This document shows positions 1-8,850 of a stretch of DNA of 64,000 nucleotides, piece after piece (position 1 is the stretch's first letter; each line of letters begins with the position of its first letter). This stretch comes from Acidovorax sp. Root219. Its GTDB lineage: Bacteria > Pseudomonadota > Gammaproteobacteria > Burkholderiales > Burkholderiaceae_C. A model generated the notes under the pieces. It made no database searches. It had not been told where the DNA came from and saw nothing but the letters and a program-made list of their open reading frames with translations. Made by a program: the position numbers and the translations under genes. The stretch lies in assembly GCF_001428665.1 (NCBI RefSeq), contig NZ_LMIJ01000010.1, positions 402,195-466,194 of the forward strand. The letters are read 5' to 3'.

Positions 1-2
1 TG

Positions 3-1826
3 GTGGAGCATGTGGCGGCCGGCCTGCACCAGGCGGGTCTGAAGCGCCATGAGCACATGGTGGTGATCGGTGCCAACCGCCCGCGCCTGTACGCCACCAT
101 GCTGGCCGCTCAGTCGCTGGGCGCCATTCCGGTGCCGCTGTACCAGGACGCCGTGGGCGCCGAATGCATCTTCCCGCTGAACAACGCCGAGGTGCGCTTT
201 TGCCTGGTGGAAGACCAGGAGCAGGTCGACAAGCTGCTCGAAATCCGTGAGCAGTGCCCGCAGATCGCCCGCATCTTCTTTGACGACCCGCGGGGCCTGC
301 GCAACTACCAGGAAGAAGGCCTGTCGTCGCTGGATGCGCTGATCGAATCCGGCAAGGCCTTTGCCACCCAGCACCCGAAGTGGTTCCGTGACGAGGTCGC
401 CAAGGTACAGCCCGAGGACGTGGCCGCGATGTTCTTCACCTCGGGCACCACGGGCAACCCCAAGGGCGTGGTGCACACCCACAGCACCCTGCTCGACCGC
501 GCCTCGGCCGGTGCCGAGTTCGACAAGCTCACCGGCAGCGAAGAGGTGCTGGCCTACCTGCCCCCGGCCTGGATCGGCCAGAACATCTTCAGCTACGCGC
601 AGTGGCTGGCCTGCGGCTACGTGGTCAACTGCCCCGAGTCGGCCAGCACCGTCACCATCGATTTGAAGGAAGTGGGCCCCACCTACTACTTCGCGCCGCC
701 GCGCATCTTCGAAGGTCTGCTCACCAGCGTGATGATCCGCATGGAAGACGCCGGCACCTTGAAGCGCAAGATGTTCCAGGCCTGCATGGCTGTGGCCCAG
801 CGCGTGGGCCCGGCCCTCATGGACGGCGCGCCCGTGGGCGGCCTCGACCGCATCAAGTACGCCCTGGGCAACCTGCTGGTCTATGGCCCGCTGCGCAACA
901 ACCTGGGTTTCTCGCGCGTGCGGGTGGCCTACACGGCGGGCGAGGCCATCGGGCCCGACCTGTTCACCTTCTACCGCTCCATCGGCATTAACTTGAAGCA
1001 GCTCTACGGCTCCACCGAGACCGCAGTGTTCGTCTGCCTGCAGCCCGACAACCAGGCCCGCGCCGATACCGTGGGCGTGCCCATCCGCGGCGTGGAGATC
1101 AAGGTGGCCGAGAACGGCGAAATCCTCGTCAAGTCCGCCGGCCTGCTCAAGGAGTACTACAAGAACCCCACGGCCACGGCCGAGGTGCTCACGGCCGATG
1201 GCTGGTACCACACCAGCGACGCGGGCTTCCTCGACGCGCATGGCCACCTGAAGATCATTGACCGCGTGAAGGACGTGGGCCGCATCAAGGGCGGCGCCAA
1301 CGACGGCGCCATGTTCGCGCCCAAGTATGTGGAGAACAAGCTCAAGTTCTTCCCGCACATCAAGGAAGTCGTGGCCCTGGGCGACGGCCGCGAGAAGGTG
1401 TGCGTGATGGTCAACATCGACTTCGACGCCGTGGGCAACTGGGCCGAGCGCCGCAACATCCCCTACGCCGGCTACACCGATCTGGCGCAAAAGCCCGAGG
1501 TGTACGAACTGATCCGCGAGTGCGTGGAGAAGGTCAACGCCGACCTGGCAACCGACGCCCTGCTGGCGGGCAGCCAGGTCAGCCGTTTTCTGGTGCTGCA
1601 CAAGGAGCTCGATGCCGACGACGGCGAGCTCACACGCACCAACAAGGTCCGCCGCGGCTTCATCGCCGACAAATACGGCGTGCTGGTCGAGGCGCTGTAC
1701 GCCGGGCGCACCGAGCAGTTCATCGAAACCCAGGTCAAGTTCGAGGACGGCCGCACGGGAAGCGTGAGCGCCACGCTCAAGCTGTCGGACACCAAAACGT
1801 ATCCCAGCGTGCGGAGAGCCGCATGA
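3..1826 (+). CDS. AMP-dependent acyl-CoA ligase (5' end cut by window edge)
   Basis: This is a member of the adenylate-forming (ANL) family that converts a carboxylic acid, ATP and CoA into an acyl-CoA in the cytoplasm. The visible part is 607 residues and probably lacks its N-terminus, because the frame is open to the first base and full-length relatives are usually somewhat longer. The ATP-binding loop TSGTTGNPKG lies near visible residue 146, followed by the adenylate motif YGSTET and the hinge region DRVKDVGRIKGG. It stands 79 bp upstream of a Liv-type transporter operon that ends with a second CoA ligase. I infer that it activates the imported acid. The substrate, long-chain fatty or aromatic, cannot be told from the sequence. 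Confidence 0.88.
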   Translation: MEHVAAGLHQAGLKRHEHMVVIGANRPRLYATMLAAQSLGAIPVPLYQDAVGAECIFPLNNAEVRFCLVEDQEQVDKLLEIREQCPQIARIFFDDPRGLRNYQEEGLSSLDALIESGKAFATQHPKWFRDEVAKVQPEDVAAMFFTSGTTGNPKGVVHTHSTLLDRASAGAEFDKLTGSEEVLAYLPPAWIGQNIFSYAQWLACGYVVNCPESASTVTIDLKEVGPTYYFAPPRIFEGLLTSVMIRMEDAGTLKRKMFQACMAVAQRVGPALMDGAPVGGLDRIKYALGNLLVYGPLRNNLGFSRVRVAYTAGEAIGPDLFTFYRSIGINLKQLYGSTETAVFVCLQPDNQARADTVGVPIRGVEIKVAENGEILVKSAGLLKEYYKNPTATAEVLTADGWYHTSDAGFLDAHGHLKIIDRVKDVGRIKGGANDGAMFAPKYVENKLKFFPHIKEVVALGDGREKVCVMVNIDFDAVGNWAERRNIPYAGYTDLAQKPEVYELIRECVEKVNADLATDALLAGSQVSRFLVLHKELDADDGELTRTNKVRRGFIADKYGVLVEALYAGRTEQFIETQVKFEDGRTGSVSATLKLSDTKTYPSVRRAA

Positions 1827-1852
1827 TGGGATCGTTTCAGAGAAGGCTCACT

Positions 1853-1888
1853 TGCGAAGCAAGTTATGCCGTAACTAAGACCTTCGCA
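1853..1888 (+). repeat. Nested inverted repeat between CoA ligase and livG
   Basis: Outer arms TGCGAAG (1853-1859) and CTTCGCA (1882-1888) enclose inner arms AGTTA (1862-1866) and TAACT (1872-1876). The dyad could fold in the mRNA or serve as an operator. There is no T-run, so it is not a convincing intrinsic terminator. Confidence 0.5.
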
Positions 1889-1905
1889 TCCGTCAAGGCC
1901 GCCGC

Positions 1906-2733
1906 ATGAAACCCGCTCTCTACCCGCCCGAGCAGCAACACCCCACCATGAACCAAAAGAAGATCGGCGACGTCATCCTCGACGTCAAGAACATCAGCCT
2001 GCGGTTTGGCGGCGTGAAGGCGCTCACCGACATCTCGTTCAACGTCCGGGAGCACGAGATTCGCGCCATCATCGGGCCCAACGGCGCAGGCAAGAGCTCC
2101 ATGCTCAACTGCATCAACGGCGTGTACACGCCGCAGGATGGCTCCATCACCTTCCGCGGCAAGACGTTTTCGCACATGAACTCGCGCCAGGTGGCCGAGA
2201 TGGGCGTGGCCCGCACCTTCCAGAACCTGGCGTTGTTCAAGGGCATGAGCGTGATCGACAACATCATGACCGGGCGCAACCTGAAGATCAAAAGCAACCT
2301 GCTCTTGCAGGCGCTGCGCATCGGCCCGGCCGAGCGCGAGGAGATCCGCCACCGCGAGTTCGTCGAGCACATCATCGACTTCCTGGAAATCCAGGCCTAC
2401 CGCAAGACCCCCGTGGGCCAGTTGCCCTATGGCCTGCAAAAGCGCGTGGACCTGGGCCGCGCCCTGGCCATGGAACCGCAGGTGCTGCTGCTCGACGAGC
2501 CCATGGCGGGCATGAACGTCGAGGAAAAGCAGGACATGTGCCGCTTCATCCTCGACGTGAACGACGAGTTCGGCACCACCATCGTGCTCATCGAACACGA
2601 CATGGGCGTGGTGATGGACATCTCCGACCGCGTGGTGGTGCTCGACTACGGCAAGAAGATCGGCGACGGCACCCCCGACGAAGTGCGCAACAACGAAGAC
2701 GTGATCAGTGCCTACCTGGGCACGTCGCACTGA
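1906..2733 (+). CDS. livG: Branched-chain amino acid-type ABC transporter, ATP-binding protein LivG
   Basis: This is one of the two ATPases of a HAAT (Liv) family importer. Walker A GPNGAGKSS is near residue 57, and the Walker B region reads VLLLDEPMAGM. The signature segment is LPYGLQKRVDLGRA, a variant of the usual LSYGxQ. The protein is 275 residues from the ATG at 1906; an internal ATG at 1948 would give the more usual N-terminus MNQKKIGDV, and neither start has a strong ribosome-binding site. It is followed after about 20 bp by livH. Because the cluster carries CoA ligases, the substrate may be an aromatic or other organic acid rather than leucine. Confidence 0.9.
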   Translation: MKPALYPPEQQHPTMNQKKIGDVILDVKNISLRFGGVKALTDISFNVREHEIRAIIGPNGAGKSSMLNCINGVYTPQDGSITFRGKTFSHMNSRQVAEMGVARTFQNLALFKGMSVIDNIMTGRNLKIKSNLLLQALRIGPAEREEIRHREFVEHIIDFLEIQAYRKTPVGQLPYGLQKRVDLGRALAMEPQVLLLDEPMAGMNVEEKQDMCRFILDVNDEFGTTIVLIEHDMGVVMDISDRVVVLDYGKKIGDGTPDEVRNNEDVISAYLGTSH

Positions 2734-2753
2734 ACGCGCAGGAGAACAAAACC

Positions 2754-3683
2754 ATGGCATTCTTTCTTGAAACACTCATCGGCGGCCTCATGGCGGGCAT
2801 GCTGTATTCGCTGGTGGCGCTGGGCTTCGTGCTGATCTACAAAGCATCGGGCGTCTTCAACTTCGCGCAGGGCGCGATGGTGCTGTTCGCCGCCCTGGCC
2901 ATGGCACGCTTTGCCGAGTGGATCCCCAAGTGGACGGGCATCACCAGCCCCGTGGTCGCCACCGTGTCGGCCTTCATCATCGCGGGCGCCATCATGTTCG
3001 TGGTGGCCTGGCTGATCGAGAAGCTGGTGCTGCGCCACCTCGTGAACCAGGAGGGCGCCACGCTGCTCATGGCCACGCTGGGCATCACCTACTTCCTGGA
3101 AGGCCTGGGCCAGACGATGTTCGGCAGCGACATCTACAAGATCGACATCGGCATGCCCAAGGAACCGATCTTCGCGCTCGAATCCCTGTTCCAGGGTGGC
3201 ATCCTGATCAACAAGGAAGACGTGATCGCCGCCGGCATTGCCGCCGCGCTGGTGGTGCTGCTCAGCGTCTTCTTCCAGAAGACCTCCACCGGCCGCGCCC
3301 TGCGTGCCGTGGCCGACGACCACCAGGCCGCCCAGTCCATCGGCATCCCGCTCAACCGCATCTGGGTGATCGTGTGGTGTGTGGCCGGCGTCGTGGCCCT
3401 GGTGGCCGGAATGATCTGGGGCTCCAAGCTCGGCGTGCAGTTCTCGCTGACCACCGTGGCCCTGCGCGCCCTGCCCGTGGTGATCCTGGGCGGCCTCACC
3501 TCGGTGCCCGGAGCCATCATCGGCGGGCTGATCATCGGCGTGGGCGAGAAGCTCTCCGAGGTCTACCTGGGCCCCTACGTGGGCGGGGGTATCGAGATCT
3601 GGTTTGCGTATGTGCTGGCGCTGGTGTTCCTTCTCTTCAGGCCGCAAGGCTTGTTTGGAGAGAAGATCATCGACCGCGTCTGA
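2754..3683 (+). CDS. livH: Liv-type ABC transporter permease LivH
   Basis: This is an inner-membrane permease of 309 residues that is almost entirely hydrophobic segments. It opens with MAFFLETLIGGLMAGM and carries the family-typical stretch FNFAQGAMV. The ATG at 2754 follows the ribosome-binding site AGGAG and gives the canonical N-terminus; a longer upstream frame exists but only runs through livG. It pairs with LivM to form the membrane channel served by LivG and LivF. The gene sits between livG and livM with short gaps, which indicates one operon. Confidence 0.93.
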   Translation: MAFFLETLIGGLMAGMLYSLVALGFVLIYKASGVFNFAQGAMVLFAALAMARFAEWIPKWTGITSPVVATVSAFIIAGAIMFVVAWLIEKLVLRHLVNQEGATLLMATLGITYFLEGLGQTMFGSDIYKIDIGMPKEPIFALESLFQGGILINKEDVIAAGIAAALVVLLSVFFQKTSTGRALRAVADDHQAAQSIGIPLNRIWVIVWCVAGVVALVAGMIWGSKLGVQFSLTTVALRALPVVILGGLTSVPGAIIGGLIIGVGEKLSEVYLGPYVGGGIEIWFAYVLALVFLLFRPQGLFGEKIIDRV

Positions 3684-3712
3684 ACCCACAAGAACAAGAA
3701 AAGGAGACTTCC

Positions 3713-4789
3713 ATGTTCTACCGCGAAAACGGCCAGTTCAAGACCAGCTACCGCTCGGACCAGCAGATCTTCCCGATCGCGCAGGACCGCATCGCCATCG
3801 GCCTCATCCTGGCCGTGGCCTTCATCGCCGTGCCCATGCTGGCCAGCGATTACATCTTCCGCGCCATCCTGATCCCCTTCGTCATCATGGCGCTGGCGGC
3901 CCTGGGGGTGAACATCCTGGTGGGCTACTGCGGGCAGATCTCGCTGGGCTCGGGTGCCTTCATGGCCGTGGGGGCCTACGGTGCCTACAACTTCTTCGTG
4001 CGCATTCCGGGCATGCCGCTCATCCCGGCGCTGATCCTGGGCGGCCTGTGCGCCACCTTCTTCGGCATCCTGTTCGGGCTGCCCAGCCTGCGCGTCAAGG
4101 GCCTGTACCTGGCCGTGGCGACCCTGGCCGCGCAGTTCTTCAGCGACTGGATGTTCCTGCGCATCAAGTGGTTTACCAACAACTCCGATTCGGGCTCGGT
4201 GTCGGTGAACAGCCTGCAGGTCTTCGGCATGCCCATCGAGAGCGCCACCAGCAAGTACCTCTTTTGCCTGGCCGTGCTGGTGGTGGTCGCGCTACTGGCC
4301 AAGAACCTGGTGCGCGGCGCCATCGGCCGCGAGTGGATGGCCATCCGCGACATGGACGTGGCAGCCGCCGTGATCGGCATCCGCCCCATGTACGCCAAGC
4401 TCAGCGCGTTTGCCGTCAGCTCCTTCATCATCGGCATGGCCGGTGCGCTGTGGGCCTTCGTGCACCTGGGCGCCTGGGAGCCGGCGGCCTTCTCGGTCGA
4501 GATCTCGTTTCGCCTGCTGTTCATGGTGATCATCGGCGGCCTGGGCTCCATCATGGGTGGCTTCTTCGGTGCGGCCTTCATCGTCGTGCTGCCCATCGTG
4601 CTCAACCAGTTCCTGCCGGCACTGCTGGGCGCCTTCGGCATCCAGATATCCACGGCCGGCGTGTCGCACGCCGAGCTGATGATCTTCGGCGCGCTCATCG
4701 TCTGGTTCCTGATCGTCGAGCCCCACGGGCTGGCCAAGCTGTGGTCCACGGGCAAGCAGAAGCTCAGGCTGTGGCCCTTCCCGCACTGA
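3713..4789 (+). CDS. livM: Liv-type ABC transporter permease LivM
   Basis: This is the second inner-membrane permease of the importer, 358 residues with about ten hydrophobic segments. The conserved permease stretch GYCGQISLGSGAFMAVGAYG lies near residue 70, and VIIGGLGSIMGGFFGA is toward the C-terminus. It starts at ATG 3713 after the ribosome-binding site AAAGGAGA, 29 bp after livH. The first 25 residues (MFYRENGQFKTSYRSDQQ and onward) are hydrophilic and probably cytoplasmic, as in related LivM proteins. Confidence 0.93.
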   Translation: MFYRENGQFKTSYRSDQQIFPIAQDRIAIGLILAVAFIAVPMLASDYIFRAILIPFVIMALAALGVNILVGYCGQISLGSGAFMAVGAYGAYNFFVRIPGMPLIPALILGGLCATFFGILFGLPSLRVKGLYLAVATLAAQFFSDWMFLRIKWFTNNSDSGSVSVNSLQVFGMPIESATSKYLFCLAVLVVVALLAKNLVRGAIGREWMAIRDMDVAAAVIGIRPMYAKLSAFAVSSFIIGMAGALWAFVHLGAWEPAAFSVEISFRLLFMVIIGGLGSIMGGFFGAAFIVVLPIVLNQFLPALLGAFGIQISTAGVSHAELMIFGALIVWFLIVEPHGLAKLWSTGKQKLRLWPFPH

Positions 4790-4934
4790 GCAGGTTCGCT
4801 CATGCCCATGCAGCCCCAAGGAAAGTCCCTACTCGCAATTCCCGATGTGGCGGTCCCGCTGGCCGCGTCCACTCGGTAGCTCACCCCGACTGTTTTCCCC
4901 CGTGCTTCAACACATTCATTCAAAGGAGACATCC

Positions 4935-6263
4935 ATGAAGCTTTCGAAACTCGTGATCGCCGCTGCGGTGGTTGCTGCAGGTGCTTCGTCCATTGCGACG
5001 AGCGCCTTCGCGCAAGCCAAGGAGCAGTTCTTCCCGCTGCTGTCCTACCGCACCGGCCCCTACGCACCCAACGGCGTGCCATGGGCCAACGGCAAGCAGG
5101 ACTACATCAAGATGATCAACGCCCGTGACGGCGGCATCAACGGTGTGAAGCTGACCTTTGAAGAATGCGAAACTGGCTACGCCACCGACCGCGGCGTGGA
5201 ATGCTATGAGCGCCTGAAAGGCAAGCCCGGCGTGGCGCTATTCGACCCGCAGGCCACGGGCATCACCTTCGCGCTGACCGAGAAGGCGCCCGTGGACAAG
5301 ATCCCGCTGATGACGCTGGGCTACGGCCTGTCGGTTGCGCAGGACGGACAGGCCTTCAAGTGGAACTTCCCCTTCATGGGCAGCTACTGGACCGGCGCCG
5401 ACATCCTGATCCAGCACATCGGCAAGTCCGCCGGCGGCCTGGACAAGCTCAAGGGCAAGAAGATCGCCCTGGTCTACCACGACAGCCCGTTCGGCAAGGA
5501 ACCCATCCCGCTGCTGCAAGAACGCGCCAAGATGCATGGCTTCGAGCTGCAGATGCTGCCCGTGACCGCACCCGGTGTGGAGCAGAAGGCCACCTGGCTG
5601 CAGGTGCGCCAGAGCCGCCCCGACTACGTGCTGCTGTGGGGCTGGGGCGTGATGAACTCCACCGCCTTGAAGGAAGCGCAGGCCACGGGCTTCCCGCGCG
5701 ACAAGCTCTATGGCGTGTGGTGGGCCGGTGCCGAGCCTGACGTGCGCGACGTGGGCGAAGGCGCCAAGGGCTACCACGCCCTGGCGCTGAACGGCTACGG
5801 CACGCAGAGCAAGGTCATCCAGGACATCCTCAAGCACGTGCACGACAAGAGCCAGGGCACGGGTCCCAAGGACGAAGTGGGCTCGGTGCTGTACACGCGC
5901 GGCGTGATCATCCAGATGCTGGCCGTGGAATCGGTGCGCCGCGCGCAGGAGCGCTTCGGCAAGGGCAAGGTCATGACCGGCGAGCAGGTGCGCTGGGGCA
6001 TGGAAAACCTCGCACTGGACCAGAAGAAGCTTGATGCCATGGGCTTTGGCGGCGTGATGCGCCCCCTGTCCACGAGCTGCGCCGACCACATGGGCTCCAC
6101 CTGGGCCCGCGTGCACACCTGGGACGGCAGCAAGTGGAACTTCTCCTCTGACTGGTACCAGGCCGATGAGCAGATTCTCAAGCCCATGGTCAAGGCCGGT
6201 GCCGACAAGTACCTGGCAGACAAGAAGATGAGCCGCCGCGAAGCCGCAGATTGCCAGTCTTGA
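4935..6263 (+). CDS. livK: Periplasmic substrate-binding protein of the Liv-type transporter
   Basis: This is a 442-residue periplasmic receptor (type I periplasmic-binding fold) that delivers the ligand to LivH/LivM. A Sec signal peptide is evident: MKLSK, a hydrophobic alanine-rich stretch, and a likely cut after SAFA-Q. The start ATG at 4935 has the ribosome-binding site AAAGGAGA. It is longer than classical LivK (about 370 residues) and resembles the HAAT receptors found beside CoA ligases in aromatic-acid gene clusters. That association, not binding-site residues, is why I doubt a branched-chain amino acid ligand. Two strong hairpins follow the gene. Confidence 0.9.
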   Translation: MKLSKLVIAAAVVAAGASSIATSAFAQAKEQFFPLLSYRTGPYAPNGVPWANGKQDYIKMINARDGGINGVKLTFEECETGYATDRGVECYERLKGKPGVALFDPQATGITFALTEKAPVDKIPLMTLGYGLSVAQDGQAFKWNFPFMGSYWTGADILIQHIGKSAGGLDKLKGKKIALVYHDSPFGKEPIPLLQERAKMHGFELQMLPVTAPGVEQKATWLQVRQSRPDYVLLWGWGVMNSTALKEAQATGFPRDKLYGVWWAGAEPDVRDVGEGAKGYHALALNGYGTQSKVIQDILKHVHDKSQGTGPKDEVGSVLYTRGVIIQMLAVESVRRAQERFGKGKVMTGEQVRWGMENLALDQKKLDAMGFGGVMRPLSTSCADHMGSTWARVHTWDGSKWNFSSDWYQADEQILKPMVKAGADKYLADKKMSRREAADCQS

Positions 6264-6309
6264 TGTGAATGGCGCGCAGGGCACGACGTCCTGCCGCCCT
6301 CGCCACGGT

Positions 6310-6329
6310 GCGGCTCCCCAAGGAGCCGC
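6310..6329 (+). repeat. Stable hairpin downstream of the binding-protein gene (1)
   Basis: Eight-bp perfect stem GCGGCTCC / GGAGCCGC with loop CCAA. It has no T-run. In binding-protein operons such hairpins can protect the upstream mRNA and so raise receptor expression over ABC subunits; that role is inferred here. Confidence 0.6.
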
Positions 6330-6346
6330 CAACCGACAGGCTTGCA

Positions 6347-6365
6347 GCGCACGCCACGCGTGCGC
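6347..6365 (+). repeat. Stable hairpin downstream of the binding-protein gene (2)
   Basis: Eight-bp perfect stem GCGCACGC / GCGTGCGC with a three-base loop CAC, 17 bp after the first hairpin and 35 bp before the next gene. It is likely part of the same intergenic mRNA processing or stabilising element. Confidence 0.55.
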
Positions 6366-6400
6366 ACCAGGCCTGCCGATTGGTCAACCGGTAACGACAT

Positions 6401-7213
6401 ATGGAACAAGCTACAAACATCGTTCTCAACGTCAATGGCATCGAAGTCATCTACAACCACGTGATCCTGGTCCTCAAGGGCGTCTCGCTGCAGGTGCGCG
6501 AGGGCAGCATCGTCGCCATCCTGGGGGGCAACGGCGCGGGCAAGACGACCACGCTGCGGGCCGTCTCCAACCTGCTGCAGGGCGAGCGCGGCGCGGTCAC
6601 CAAGGGGAGCATCGAGCTGCGCGGCGAGCGCATCGAGAACCTCTCGCCGGCGGACCTTGTCAAGCGCGGGGTGGTGCAGGTGATGGAGGGCCGCCACTGC
6701 TTCGCCCACCTGACCATTGAAGAGAACCTGATGACGGGCTCCTACACCCGCACCAGCAAGGCCGAGATCGCGGCCAACCTGGAGAAGGTCTACAACTACT
6801 TCCCGCGCCTGAAGACGCGGCGCACCTCGCAGGCGGCCTACACCTCGGGTGGCGAGCAGCAGATGTGCGCCATCGGCCGTGCGCTGATGGCCAACCCCAG
6901 CATGGTGCTGCTCGACGAGCCTTCCATGGGCCTGGCGCCGCAGATCGTGGAAGAGGTGTTCAACATCGTCAAGGACCTGAACACCAAGGAAAAGGTCACC
7001 TTCCTGCTGGCCGAGCAGAACACCAACATGGCCCTGAAGTACGCCGACTACGGCTACATCATGGAAAGCGGCCGCGTGGTGATGGATGGCGCGGCCAGCG
7101 ACCTGGCCAGCAACGAGGACGTCAAGGAGTTCTACCTGGGCGTGGGCGGCGGCGAGCGCAAGAGCTTCAAGGACGTCAAGAGCTACAAGCGCCGCAAGCG
7201 CTGGCTGGCCTGA
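6401..7213 (+). CDS. livF: Liv-type ABC transporter, ATP-binding protein LivF
   Basis: This is the second ATPase of the importer, 270 residues. Walker A reads GGNGAGKTT, the ABC signature SGGEQQMCAIGRA and Walker B MVLLDEPSMGLAP. The C-terminus carries a basic extension (SFKDVKSYKRRKRWLA) beyond the usual LivF length of about 235 residues. The gene is separated from the receptor gene by 137 bp with two hairpins and is followed by a CoA ligase 37 bp downstream, so all members appear co-transcribed. Confidence 0.92.
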   Translation: MEQATNIVLNVNGIEVIYNHVILVLKGVSLQVREGSIVAILGGNGAGKTTTLRAVSNLLQGERGAVTKGSIELRGERIENLSPADLVKRGVVQVMEGRHCFAHLTIEENLMTGSYTRTSKAEIAANLEKVYNYFPRLKTRRTSQAAYTSGGEQQMCAIGRALMANPSMVLLDEPSMGLAPQIVEEVFNIVKDLNTKEKVTFLLAEQNTNMALKYADYGYIMESGRVVMDGAASDLASNEDVKEFYLGVGGGERKSFKDVKSYKRRKRWLA

Positions 7214-7250
7214 AGCCTGTCTTTGCATTGTTCGCACCCGAAAGCATTCC

Positions 7251-8501
7251 ATGACCGCTGCCCACTACGACGATCTTGAAACCCGCGACCCGAGGGCGCG
7301 CGAAGCGGCCCTGCTTGCCGCCCTGCCCGGCCAGGTGGCCCACGCCCAGACAGCATCGACCGCCTTTGCCGGCATCCTGGCAGGCGTTGACGCATCGGCG
7401 ATCACCAGCCGCGCAGCCCTCGCGCAATTGCCCGTGACACGCAAGCACGAGCTGCTGGAGCGCCAGCAGGCTGGCCGCGCCACCAGTGTCTTCGGCGGCT
7501 TCAGCGCCCTCAACTTCGGTGCCGCCATGCCGCGTGTGTTCGCCAGCCCCGGCACCATCTACGAGCCCGAGGGCACGCGGCGCGACTACTGGCGCATGGC
7601 GCGCGCGATGTACGGCGCGGGTTTTCGCGCGGGCGAGCTGATCCACAACAGCTTCAGCTACCACTTCGTGCCCGCCGGCTCCATGATGGAGACGGGCGCC
7701 CATGCGCTGGGCTGCACCGTGTTTGCCGGCGGCACCGGCCAGACCGAGCAGCAGGTGCAGGCCATGGCCGAGCTGCGGCCGGCCGGCTACATCGGCACGC
7801 CCAGCTTCCTCAAGCTCATCGTCGAGAAGGCCGCAGAGATGGGTGTGGCCCTGCCCACCGTGACCAAGGCCCTGGTCTCGGGCGAGGCGTTTCCGCCCTC
7901 GCTGCGCGACTGGTTCACCGAGCGCGGCATTGCAGGATACCAGTGCTATGCCACGGCCGACCTCGGACTGATCGCCTACGAGACCAGCGCGCGCGAAGGC
8001 CTGGTGCTCGACGAAGGCGTGATCGTGGAAATTGTGCGCCCCGGCACCGGCGACCCCGTGCCCGAGGGTGAGGTGGGCGAGCTGGTGGTAACCACGCTGA
8101 ACCCCGACTACCCGCTGGTGCGCTTTGGCACCGGCGACCTCTCGGCGGTACTGCCTGGCACCTGCCCCACGGGCCGCACCAACAGCCGCATCAAGGGCTG
8201 GATGGGGCGGGCCGACCAGACCACCAAAGTGCGCGGCATGTTTGTGCACCCCGGCCAGGTGGCCGCCATCGCAAGGCGCTTTCCGCAGGTGCTGCGTGCA
8301 CGCCTGGTGGTCAGCGGCGAGATGGCCAACGACCAGATGCTGCTGCAGGTGGAAACCACCGAGACCGCCGAAGGCCTGGCCCGCCAACTGGGTGATGCCA
8401 TCCGCGAAGTGACCAAGCTGCGTGGCGAGGTGCAGATGGTGCCGCCGGGCAGCCTGCCCAACGATGGCCGCGTGATCGAGGACGCGCGCAGCTATCGGTG
8501 A
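7251..8501 (+). CDS. Phenylacetate-CoA ligase family enzyme
   Basis: This is a 416-residue adenylate-forming enzyme of the PaaK type, shorter than acyl-CoA synthetases. Family features include the early TRKHELLERQQ segment, the GYIGTPSFL region, a metal/adenylate-type segment CYATADLG, and the closing part with MGRADQTTKVRGMFVHP, which matches the KxRG-type hinge of PaaK. The start is ATG 7251, in the gap after livF; the upstream open frame only overlaps livF. Its position at the end of the transporter operon suggests CoA activation of the imported acid, possibly an arylacetate. Exact specificity is not decidable by eye. Confidence 0.85.
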   Translation: MTAAHYDDLETRDPRAREAALLAALPGQVAHAQTASTAFAGILAGVDASAITSRAALAQLPVTRKHELLERQQAGRATSVFGGFSALNFGAAMPRVFASPGTIYEPEGTRRDYWRMARAMYGAGFRAGELIHNSFSYHFVPAGSMMETGAHALGCTVFAGGTGQTEQQVQAMAELRPAGYIGTPSFLKLIVEKAAEMGVALPTVTKALVSGEAFPPSLRDWFTERGIAGYQCYATADLGLIAYETSAREGLVLDEGVIVEIVRPGTGDPVPEGEVGELVVTTLNPDYPLVRFGTGDLSAVLPGTCPTGRTNSRIKGWMGRADQTTKVRGMFVHPGQVAAIARRFPQVLRARLVVSGEMANDQMLLQVETTETAEGLARQLGDAIREVTKLRGEVQMVPPGSLPNDGRVIEDARSYR

Positions 8502-8850
8502 AACCCGTGGATTCGCGCGAATCCGTTGGACCCATGGGGGATTAATGGAGCAGACCCATATTCCCTATATATAGGCATATTCTGTGCATATGGAACCGGG
8601 CTGCTGACCCATTTTGCCAAGCACCTCCAAAATCCTTGGCAAAGGTCAAACCAAGGGAAAACTCTGCCCCGTTTGGGCGCCAGTGTTTACCCTTAATTTG
8701 CTACGCTATCAGTAGCAACAAACTCTTTAGCATCGGGCCATTGAAGCCTCTTTTGCTTAAAGTCACTACCCCCCGCATGGTACGTAATTCCCGCAATACT
8801 GGCGAAAGGGTCGCTGGATATCATGGCCCGTCTTTTACAGAGGAGCACTC
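8502..8850 (+). other. 349-bp intergenic region with palindromes, no gene
   Basis: This stretch is clearly more AT-rich than its surroundings. It begins with a perfect 16-bp palindrome GGATTCGCGCGAATCC (8509-8524) just after the CoA ligase, then has the palindrome CCTATATATAGG (8564-8575) and a longer inverted repeat at 8605-8648. A short open frame on the plus strand here has no plausible ribosome-binding site or coding character. The region probably holds the promoter of the downstream Bug-protein gene, which has the ribosome-binding site AGAGGAG at about 8840. Confidence 0.6.
8605..8648. repeat. Inverted repeat TGACC-N-TTTGCCAAG / CTTGGCAAA-GGTCA
   Basis: The arms TTTGCCAAG (8613-8621) and CTTGGCAAA (8635-8643) are perfect complements and are extended outward by TGACC (8605-8609) and GGTCA (8644-8648). 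It could be an extended operator, a hairpin, or the trace of a lost mobile element. No transposase remains. Confidence 0.5.
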
